NCBI GenBank assembly: GCA_022036555.1 | Contig: CM039126.1 | Coordinates: forward strand, 7,484,079-7,548,078 | DNA length: 64,000 nt | Source of the DNA: Microstegium vimineum | Taxonomy: Eukaryota > Streptophyta > Magnoliopsida > Poales > Poaceae | Reading direction: 5' to 3' | The notes under the pieces: model-generated | What the model was told of the DNA's origin: nothing | Databases searched by the model: none | What the model saw: only the letters and a program-made list of their open reading frames with translations | Translations under genes and position numbers: made by a program | Part shown: positions 56,056 to 64,000 of the stretch, piece after piece | Layout of the letters: each line of letters starts with the position of its first letter | How positions within the stretch are numbered: the first letter of the stretch is position 1

Positions 56056-59000
56056 CTACTCATCCGCCGAGGGGATCACGTCGGGCTCAAAGAGTTTCGC
56101 CAGCTGACCTCCGGGCACCTCCGCGTGGTCCATCAGCTCCTGACACCTCGCGTCGTTCTGCTCCTCGGTCAGATCCGGGTCGGTGGCGAACCCGTCGACA
56201 ACGAGGTTGAGATCCACGTCGTAGAAGGAGTTGACAACCGCGAGGGCCCGCTTCACCCCCAATGCAGGGCGGCTCGGACGTTCTCCGTCACCCCCCGCGT
56301 CATGGCGTAGAAGCGGCGCAGCAGGGATTCCCCCCGAGTGTCCCCCTCGACCTCCGGCTCCGGCTCGACCGAAAGGTCGTCGCAGAAGGTGTTGATGGCC
56401 GCCGAAGCGTCGTGTTGAGGTTCACCTCGGTGCTCAGCAGGCCCTGAAGATTGTCCAGGTCCTTTTGGGCGCGGGCGTTCTCCTCCGCAAGCTCTGCCGA
56501 AACAAGCACATAACGATCAAAACCCGAAAGCAGAAAAAGGGTCGAGACAGGACAGACCCCGCAAACACCCGAAACACTCACCTTGGGCCTGCACATCCAA
56601 GGTGGAGTAGGCCTGCTCGGCCTCCTCGAGCTGATGGCGGACGGCGTCAAAATCAGAGGACTGGTCCCTGACTTGGGCCTCGAGACCCTCGATGGTCTTG
56701 TATGCCTCCCCGAGGGCCTCCTTCTGCTTCATCGCCACCATGCCCAAGGAGGTCGCGCGGGTCCGAGCCTTCTCCTCCGAGGCAGCCAGAGCGTCGCGCT
56801 CGCGGGAGAGGGCGTCGAGGTCTCCCCTCAGCCGGGCGGCCTCCTCCGTGGCCTTGCGCTGGGCCTCGACGGCGGCATCCCGCTCCTGCCCAACGACGAT
56901 GGTCGACCGAAGGGCATCATCGAGCTTCGTCTGCGCCGACGACAAGGCCTCCCGGGCTTCCTTCTGGACAGCCTCGTAGCCGGCCCTCGCGTAGGCGACC
57001 CTCGACTCGGCATCCTTCTGGATAGTCGCCGCCTCCGCCTTCGCACGAGCGGCTTCACCCCTCGCCTTCTCCAGAGAGGCGTGGAGGGTCGAGAGCTGCC
57101 CCTGTACCCGGAGAATGTACTGGGACTTCTCGTACGACCTCACCCGCAGCGACTGACAGGGATAAAGACGAAGATCGTCAAAAAATGGCAACCATGCAGT
57201 GCAAAGTACAATCTAAGGTAGAACGGAACCTACCTCCATTCCCTCGCGTATGTCCGCGGCGGCGACCTCCGCAGCGCGATGTACCGAGTGCTCGAATAAA
57301 GCCCGGTACTCCTCGACGTTCTCCCACCGTCGAAGCTCGGACTGGTCGTCGAGCGTGAGGAAGAGTCGCTCGGGGTCTCGAGGGTCCGCCACCTCGAGAA
57401 CCTCCTGGCCCCACGCCGCGCTGCGGGCGGCGATCCTCTGCTCCATCGGCCCGGTGACGCCAATGCGCAGGTCCCCCCCTCCTTGGTAATCGGAGAGGGG
57501 CGAGGCTTCCTCCTCGGCGCCACCTCGCGAGGACGTCGACGGCCCTGCGCGATGAGCTCCGAAAGGTCAAAATACCCAGCGGAGCGAATCCACGGCGTCT
57601 CGAGCAAATCGAAGGGCAACTTACCTTGAGACGTCGACCCCTCAACCTCGAGGGGAGGTCGAGCCACCTCCGGCTCCGCCCGGGGAGCCGCGATGATGGC
57701 CAGTTCCGCCGGGTCCACCAACTCGGCCACCATCTCGTCCACTTGGGCGGGGGTGGACTCCATCAGCATCTCACCCTGAGCCGGCGCGGATGGGCCCTCG
57801 ACGCGCTCGAGCTGGAGTCGAGCCTCCAACGCCGCCAGACCCTCGGGCCAGCGCCCCGCCGTCGGGTGAGCCGGGGCCTCCCGCTCGGCCGCAGGAACCT
57901 GGGCCTCGACCACCTCCATCTCCTGGGCCGCGCCCGATGTCGGTAGGAGCTCCACGCCCCCCGGGGCGCCGGACGCGACCCCTTCCAACGGCCGCGCAGG
58001 CTCCGCGACCGTCGCTTCGACGGCTACCACCGCCGGCGGGTCCGCCTCCTCCGCCGTTTGAGTAGGCGCCGAGGCCCCCTGTGCCTCCCCCCGCGCCGCC
58101 ACCTCCGGGGTCGTGGCTGCCGGTGCCGCCTCAGGGGCGACCGTCGAAGGGGGCGGGGCTGCCGGACCAACCTCGACGGCGGCTTGCACCACAGCCCCCG
58201 TCTTTAGCTTCTTAGCAGGGGAGGGGAGCGCAAAGCCCAGCCGGCGCTTCGACCTGAAAAAGGAGCACATGCGCGATAATAAGCACGAGTCCTCACCAAC
58301 GGAAAAGGGAAAAACGCACAACCACGAACTCGACTTACCCCCTCGGAGCCCGACGCTTCGGCTCGGCGCCCGCCGGGCTGGTCGAGCTCTGGGATGCCAC
58401 TGCCTGGGGGGCGGGGGTCGAGGCGGCACTCGCCACCTTCGCCTGGGCAGGGGCCGGCGGCGCCACCGTCGGCTTCTTGCTGGCCCCCACCCGCGCTGAC
58501 GGGTCCGATGCCCGCGCGCTCGACGCGGTGGGCTTCGGGGGCTCGCTCGATCGACTCTTCGACGGCGACGCCACCCACACCCTCTTGCCGGTCTCCGCCT
58601 GCACCGGCGGGCCCGGCACCGGGCGGTCGACGCAGCGGGCGTCGAGGGATCGCTCGATCGACCCCCCGACGAGGGCCGCGGCGTCTGCGACCGCGTCCGC
58701 CGCGGCGCGACTTCCTGCGAGGCCACGGGGCGCTCCGCCCGTGGCCCAACTTCAACAGGAGGGGCTGACTTCGAGGTCGACCCCCCCTCCCCACCGGTAG
58801 CAGCGGCCGCCTGCTCAGGCGCCGTCTCCTCGCCCTCCTCCTCCTCGTCTTCCTCCTCCTCCTCCTCGTCCTCCTCCTCCGAGGGCGACAGCTCCTCATC
58901 GAGGCCCAACCGCCTCTGTTGGGCCCGACGCTGCTTCCTCTGTTCTTTCTCTAGAGCCTTCTTGGTCTTCCTCTCCTTCTTCTTGTTCTTGTCGGCCTTC

Positions 59001-60081
59001 TGCTTCTCCGCGCGGAGGCGGTTCGCATCCCTCGTGGCCCGGTCCTCCGGCACCGGCGGAAGCGAGCGCTTGTAGGACACATTCCCCTGCGGGACGCAAG
59101 GTGGTCAGAGAACAAGCAGAGAGGACGGGAGGGGCGGGCGCGAGGACTTAAAGTAAAAGGAAGGATCTTACCAGCTCGTAGAAGCCCTCGTCCGGCTTCA
59201 TGGGGACCTTCGCGACATCCTTGAGGGCGAACCCCCCCGCGAAAAAAGCGGCGGACGCGGCTGGCCACGCGGTCTGGGGTCAACTCCTCCTCGACGAGGC
59301 GGCACCCCGACACATCGACCCCCGGACCCATCTCGTCGAGACGGAGGGGTCGAGCCATCAGCGGCAGAACCCCCCGTCGGTGGAACGCTGATGCAGCGAT
59401 CTCCGCGGTAAGGCCCTTCTCCTTCAGACGCCTGAGCGCGTCCAGCAAGCCCTTGAGGTGTTTTTGCTTGTCCGTCGGAACGCCGTACCTCCAGCGCTCG
59501 GGCTCGGCGTTGAGTGTCCTCCCGGTGTACGCTGGGAGCAGACCGTCGTCGTTCCTCAGGTAGAACCATCCTGAATGCCACCCGGAATGGCTCGAGGATG
59601 GGTTCGCAGGGAGCCAGAGCTCAGGCCGCCTGGCGTAGATGCTGCAGCATCCGGCCCTGACCTCCCGACGGACGCCCTTGCTAACCGAGGTGGTGAAGAG
59701 GTTGGCCTTGAAGATGTGGAGCCACAGATCCCAATGGGGCTCGACCCCCAGATAGCCCTCGCACACCGCGGCGAAAACCGCCGCCTGGCTGACGCCGTTA
59801 GGAGTGAGGTGCTGGAGCTCCACTTCGTAGTGGTGGAGGAGCGCGCGCAGGAAGCGGCTGCGTGGAACCCCCAGTCCCGCCCGGTGGAAGGCCTCGAGCG
59901 ACACCACGTACCCCTCCGGCGGGTTGGGCTCGGCGTGGTCCGGTGGCGGAGGTATCCACTCCGGCCTCTCCGTCGAGGTGACGGGCCGGAGAAGCCCGCT
60001 CTCCACTAACCCCTCCAGGTACGACTGACGGACCGAGGAATGAGGCCAGGCGCCGGCGCCGAAGAGCTGGAAGGTGGCCAT
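56056..60081 (-). CDS. Antisense multi-exon gene in the 16-kb element (PF04195-type and coiled-coil protein)
   Basis: Exon 1 (60081 to 59172) starts MATFQLFGAGAWPHSSVRQS and holds the 'putative gypsy type transposon' (Transposase_28, PF04195) domain: YVVSLEAFHRAGLGVPRSRF, HLTPNGVSQAAVFAAVCEGY, GVEPHWDLWLHIF. Likely further exons: 59086-58339 (Lys-rich, then a poly-Glu run; SPSEEEDEEEE), 58253 to 57233 (FALPSPAKKLKTG; TPWIRSAGYFDLSELI; LTLDDQSELRRWENVEEYRA), 57152-56582 (long coiled coil, YILRVQGQLSTLHASLEKAR onward), and a last part to the stop at 56056 (LNLVVDGFATDPDLTEEQN). Introns have GT-AG ends. Frame changes near 59250 and 57478 lie in C/G runs. Antisense genes of this kind are known in Grande/RIRE2-type elements, with unknown role. 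I infer a nuclear or particle-associated accessory protein only weakly. Confidence 0.75.
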
Positions 60082-60272
60082 GGGAACGGTGGGTTGCTCG
60101 GGTTTGGAGGCGGAAGGTACGTTCCCTATCTTTCTCTTTCTCTCTCACTCACGCAGATTTCCTGCTCGCGGGACGTCTAAGGCAGAGGCGGAGAGAAGAA
60201 GGTGAGGAAGACGAAGGCAAGGAGGCGGGGAAGGCAAGTGCGCGTAAAGGGCACCGGATACCTCGCCCTCAC

Positions 60273-60280
60273 TATTTATA
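60273..60280 (-). promoter_or_regulatory. TATA box of the antisense gene
   Basis: The minus strand reads TATAAATA here, 190 bases upstream of the antisense start codon at 60081, in a spot that fits an independent promoter facing away from the 3' LTR. Confidence 0.6.
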
Positions 60281-60484
60281 CGCGGAAGGCCAACGGACGG
60301 ATCCGGCACAGGCAAGAGAGTCTCCGCATTTAATTCGCCTGTACTTCCTTCCTCGTATTCCCTCCAGGATAAGGCGTAACGTCCCATCATCGGGTTCCGC
60401 GCCGCACTCCACGCTGTAACCGCACTGTTGCGCCGAACGGACACCGCCTAAAAAGGCGCGCGGACGGAAACGTCGCCTTCGAGG

Positions 60485-61640
60485 GTAAGGAATCTTGAGG
60501 CAGCAAGAGCTGGCCCTCGAAAGAGGGTTCGACAGCTACCCTCGAGTGCCCGAGGCCAGAAATGACCTCGGGTTAGGACCTCGGTCCGCCCCCAAAATCT
60601 CGAGGGGACAAAGGCCGGCCTACGAACGGGCTCGATAGCCCCCCTCGAGTACTCGAGGCCTGATAAGGGCCTCGGGTCGTCAACTGCAGATCGTACATGG
60701 CCTCGAAGGGATAAAGGCTGGCCCGTCCGGGGGTTCGACAGCCTCCCTCGAGAGCTCCGACACAGGTATGTCCCCAAGTTCAATACAACGACCACCTGCT
60801 TTTCCCCTCGGCGGTCCACAAGGTCGGACTCCTCCTCCTGAGGATAGCGTCGGATGACGAACCATCCGTCAAATCTTGAGGGAGCGAAGGCTGGCCCTTA
60901 CATAGGGTTCGACAGCCGCCCTCGAGTACCTGAGGTCAGGAAGGACCCATGGTTATCGGACTCCGGTCCACCCCCAAATCTTGAGGGAGCGAAGGCTGGC
61001 TCCACGAACGGAGTTCGACAGCCGCCCTCGAGTACACGAGTCAGGGATGCCCCCGGAGGCTCGAGAACGAACTCTCGAGACTCCCTGGGACATATCCGAG
61101 GCATACCTAGGAACACCTAAGGATCCCTACGCTGGGAGGCATCGAGCCACCAACTCCTATCGAACGGGGTTGGCACCTTGGTGGTCCATATGGTCGTGCT
61201 TAGCGAGCCGTACGGCTTGCTTAACAATGAGAACGCCTCCGGGCCACTAGTTGATCCCTATCGAACGGGGTCGAGTTCTCACTCGGATTTTTACCCGTAC
61301 AGGGCACCATTTCTAATGGACTCATGCCCGAGAACAGCTCACCGAGGACTTCGGGCTCGTCGTCCTAACGAGGATAGCTCGATGCTCTTCACCCCACGAT
61401 CCGAGCGAAAGGATCCGTGGGAAGGACGCTACGAGGTAGTGAAGACCTAGCCATTCGAGGGCTCGAGGGCCCGACTACGCACGGCACCCCTCGACGAAAG
61501 AGGGTCGAAAACTCGTAACCTGGCAGACAGAGTCGACCTCTCGGGCGGGGCGCTCTGACTCCAGCGGTGCTCGAGGGAGCGAAGGCTGGCCCTCGGTAGG
61601 GTTCGACAGCCGCCCTCGAACACTTCTCTTTGCAGGAAAA
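60485..61640 (+). repeat. Diverged ~105-bp repeat family upstream of the antisense gene
   Basis: A module CTTGAGGGAGCGAAGGCTGG, then GGGTTCGACAGCCGCCCTCG, recurs at about 60491, 60599, 60701, 60875, 60978 and 61570, mostly 100-110 bases apart. The copies are diverged from each other, unlike the LTR pair, so the array predates this insertion. No coding potential is apparent. Confidence 0.75.
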
Positions 61641-61718
61641 GGAACGGGATCGACCCCTCGACAGGGTGCCACGTCTCCAGGTATCCTTTAAAGACCCCAC
61701 TACATAACGTATTTTAGC

Positions 61719-61750
61719 CCCCAGAGGAGTTCTAAATCACTCCTCTGGGG
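61719..61750. other. Hairpin copy 1
   Basis: CCCCAGAGGAGT and ACTCCTCTGGGG form a perfect 12-bp stem around the 8-base loop TCTAAATC. CCTCGGGGGCTAC follows, as in copy 2. A second, GC-rich stem (GGGGTGCGC with GCGCACCCC) lies just downstream near 61770-61791. Confidence 0.85.
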
Positions 61751-61879
61751 CCTCGGGGGCTACCCCCGCGGGGTGCGCTCGCGCGCACCCCCCAGAGAAT
61801 CGGATTTCTCACTAACCCTGCAGTCCAAGGATAAACCCTCCGGACAATTCTTGCTCCCCCGAGAAACGCGTATCATAGC

Positions 61880-61911
61880 CCCCAGAGGAGTTCTAAATCA
61901 CTCCTCTGGGG
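61880..61911. other. Hairpin copy 2, next to the 3' LTR
   Basis: The same 12-bp stem and loop as copy 1, followed by GCCTCGGGGGCTAC and directly by the 3' LTR at 61925. The G-rich strand after the stem probably includes the plus-strand primer site. Confidence 0.85.
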
Positions 61912-61924
61912 CCTCGGGGGCTAC

Positions 61925-63266
61925 TGTCGGGTACGAAGGTAAGGGGTACCCTAAACCTTTCGATAAATTAACGCTAAACATAGCAACCATTTTTAAGGCA
62001 AGGATCAGCCTACTGTTCGATAAGACACGGCCCATCGATCGAGGGCCCCCGCTACACCGACCGCGGAAACCAGCCACTGGCCCCGGCTCTACCTCGACGA
62101 CGGACGAGGGGTCCGACAAACGACTCCCCGGCTCTACCTCGACGACGGACGAGGGGTCCGACGAACGACCCCCCGGTTCTACCTCGACGACGGACGAGGG
62201 GTCGGACGAACGACCCCCCGGCTCTACCTCGACGACGGACGAGGGGTCGGACGAACGACCCCCCGGCTCTACCTCGACGACGGACGAGGGGTCGGACGAA
62301 CGACCCCCCGGTTCTACCTCGACGACGGACGAGGGGTCGGACGAACGACCCCTCGACCTCTACCTCGACTTCGACCCCCTCAACCTGTCGACGCCTCGAC
62401 CTTCCAAGCGCCGTCGACGGACGAGGGCTCGATTGACCCAACCACTCCGGCATGGGTAAAAGTAAAACCACCTGACGACATGGGCGCCTGCGTCCACTGT
62501 CAAATCCGCCAACTCCCCGTCTAGTCCCCGACTCCCGACGACTGTGCCGCCACTGCCGCCACTACGCAAGTACGGACTTCTACAGTACCCTCGGAAAGTG
62601 AACAGTGCGACCCTCGACGACGGCTTCGGGAACGTGACAGAATCATGCGGGGCTCGACCCCCCCCCCCCCTCGACCGAGGGCTCGACCCCCTCCTCTTCA
62701 ACAACTCCGGTACGGAAGACGTCCCATCTGCCCCGTCCCGCTTCGGCCAGGGGACTTCTACTGATGCCACGACCGGGGACGCCTGAAGGACGGGAAGACC
62801 ACGCCGTCACAGTGCTCGATGTCTCTTCGCCAACACTGTGCCGTGGATGCGTCGCCCATACTTCTACTATTAGGACCCTGTACCCTCGAGTCTCCCCTTG
62901 GTCTATAAAAGGGGGACGCCGAGGTAGACGAAAGGGGGGGCTCTGGTCAGAGACTTCTTTTTCCAGGTTTCTCTTTGAGGACTCCAATCCGACCTTGGTT
63001 CTCAAGGACCCTAGACCACACCACACACACAGACGCTCGATCGACCCTCGGGTGGCCGACTCCGTGTAACACTGCTTGTACCCCCCTGTACGAGCACGCT
63101 TTGGGTGCGAGATAATACAAGTCATCCTCCCCCGCTGGACGTAGGGCCTTCTTTGCCCGAACCAGGATAAATCTTGTGTCCATCTTGCATCACGTCTGAG
63201 AGAGGGAGCACGCGATATACAAATTTACTCGTTGGTGGTCTTGACCCCCGGGTCATAACACCGACA
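61925..63266 (+). repeat. 3' LTR of the 16-kb element
   Basis: 1,342 bp, same ends as the 5' LTR, TATA box at 62904-62910. The CCTTC duplication follows at 63267. Confidence 0.97.
62085..62354 (+). repeat. 45-bp tandem repeat in the 3' LTR, six units
   Basis: Same repeat as in the 5' LTR. Here all units keep frame, giving the repeated peptide GSTSTTDEGSDERPP in an open frame at 61773-62459. I see no sign that the frame is used as a gene. Confidence 0.9.
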
Positions 63267-63271
63267 CCTTC

Positions 63272-63966
63272 ATTGCAGTGGTAAACCACCTTTATAATTA
63301 TTTTTATTTACTTAGATTTTTTTATAAAAACAATTATATAAAATATAAAATCATATGCGTTTTTGCATTTGTGAATTTTGGCTCAACAGTAGTCCATTAG
63401 CAGTTTTGGAGTCCGTCTGACCTGACCCAATTATTTGCGCCGTAGGAGGACCCAGGTTAGAGCCCACCGATCGATTCCTCTTGGTCCCTGTCGCACCTGC
63501 AAGGCAACCGGCCCACTGGAATACTGCATGGATGGCCCATGAAAGGCGAGCCTGCCCTCGTCGGCCGTCGGCCCTTTCGGCGCTTCCCAAACGCAGAGAC
63601 GTTCGCCTTTCGCCTCCACGGCTCCACCGCCGCCTCCCCGCCGTGGCGCCGCCCCGCCTCGTCCACTGGCGCCGCCGCATCGATTGACCCCGGACCATAC
63701 GGTAACTGGGACTCGTTTCCATCTCCCCTCCTCGCTTACTCTCCGTTTGTTCCGCTGCTACTCGCTTCCCCATCGGTTGCCCACTAGCCCTACTACACTT
63801 CGAGTTCGAGTCGACCGTTGGAATTTCCTCCTCTGATTATCCTGTCTGGTTAACAAGTGTTGATTGGGTTACGCTCCGGGAACGGTCTGTAAGCTCCTGC
63901 CGCGCGAGCAGATCAAGTGTATTGCGTTGGATTGGACTCTTCCATTGGTCATCAAGTGCGTAGCTG
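63272..63966 (+). other. Flank of the 16-kb element, possible first exon of a gene
   Basis: 63272-63420 is AT-rich. From 63430 the sequence turns GC-rich with leader-like character. An ATG at 63539 opens a frame (MKGEPALVGRRPFRRFPN) that could join a splice donor ACG/GTAACTG near 63703. I recognise no domain, and the rest of the locus is outside the window. Confidence 0.3.
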
Positions 63967-64000
63967 GTCAAGGGTTCACAGCGCAATGACAAAGGCATTG
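63967..64000 (+). mobile_element. Head of a second SINE-like retroposon copy, cut by the window edge
   Basis: GTCAAGGGTTCACAGCGCAA followed by TGACAAAGGCATTG matches the head of the unit at 14000 with a few substitutions and two one-base gaps. Confidence 0.6.

Larger units (their letters stand above)
47268..63266 (+). mobile_element. Complete young 16-kb Tat-lineage Ty3/gypsy element with antisense gene
   Basis: Two near-identical LTRs (47268-48612 and 61925-63266) bound 15,999 bases, flanked by the perfect target duplication CCTTC (47263-47267 and 63267-63271). Gag, protease, RT, RNase H, archaeal-type RNase H and integrase run on the plus strand from 48.6 to 55.1 kb; the double RNase H places it in the Tat lineage with RIRE2/Grande-type elements. 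Between integrase and the 3' LTR are a 362-bp tandem duplication, a multi-exon gene on the minus strand, a dispersed ~105-bp repeat and two hairpins. About five substitutions separate the LTRs by eye (about 0.4%), so the insertion is recent. Confidence 0.96.

Noticed and set aside
61773..62459. A protein-coding gene made of 15-residue repeats
   Set aside because: The frame spans the LTR boundary and is not kept through the 5' LTR copy. It is an LTR minisatellite.

Overview
This is nuclear DNA from a grass (Poaceae), most likely a panicoid such as sorghum or a relative. The genes are intron-rich with GC-rich first exons and GT-AG splice sites. Between them lie nested Ty3/gypsy LTR retrotransposons, Stowaway and Tourist MITEs, and plastid and mitochondrial DNA scraps. 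The species call is inference. There is no bacterial or viral gene organisation and no CRISPR array.

Layout. 1-7768: 5' half of an old Tat-lineage gypsy element on the minus strand, with its 5' LTR at 6761-7768. 7769-8280: a chimera of plastid rps4 and mitochondrial nad7 fragments. 8499-10376: NPH3/BTB-family gene (+) without its first exon in the window. 13344-15822: complete four-exon cinnamoyl-CoA reductase gene (+), with a short retroposon in intron 2. 16.3-18.8 kb: nested TIR elements. 19043-22231: four-exon class II formin-like gene (-) that ends before any FH2 domain. 24354-31802: eleven-exon ubiquitin-specific protease (+), with a one-base reading-frame problem in exon 1 and a hAT-derived element in intron 6. 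31.8-43.5 kb: intergenic DNA split by a complete chromovirus (35686-41418, TSD ATGAG). 43631-45275: three-exon POLAR-like gene (+). 47268-63266: a complete, young 16-kb Tat-lineage element (TSD CCTTC), with gag-pol on the plus strand and a multi-exon gene on the opposite strand behind its own TATA box. 63267-64000: start of the next locus, ending inside a second copy of the CCR-intron retroposon.

The five host genes have unrelated roles: light/auxin-type signalling adaptor, lignin pathway, cytoskeleton-type regulator, deubiquitination and stomatal polarity. They show no operon-like logic. The most unusual features are the antisense transcription unit in the 16-kb element with its surrounding repeats and hairpins, the FH2-less formin, and the protease frameshift. 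Many breaks in the young element fall at or near G/C homopolymers, so sequencing error must be considered before calling them biological.
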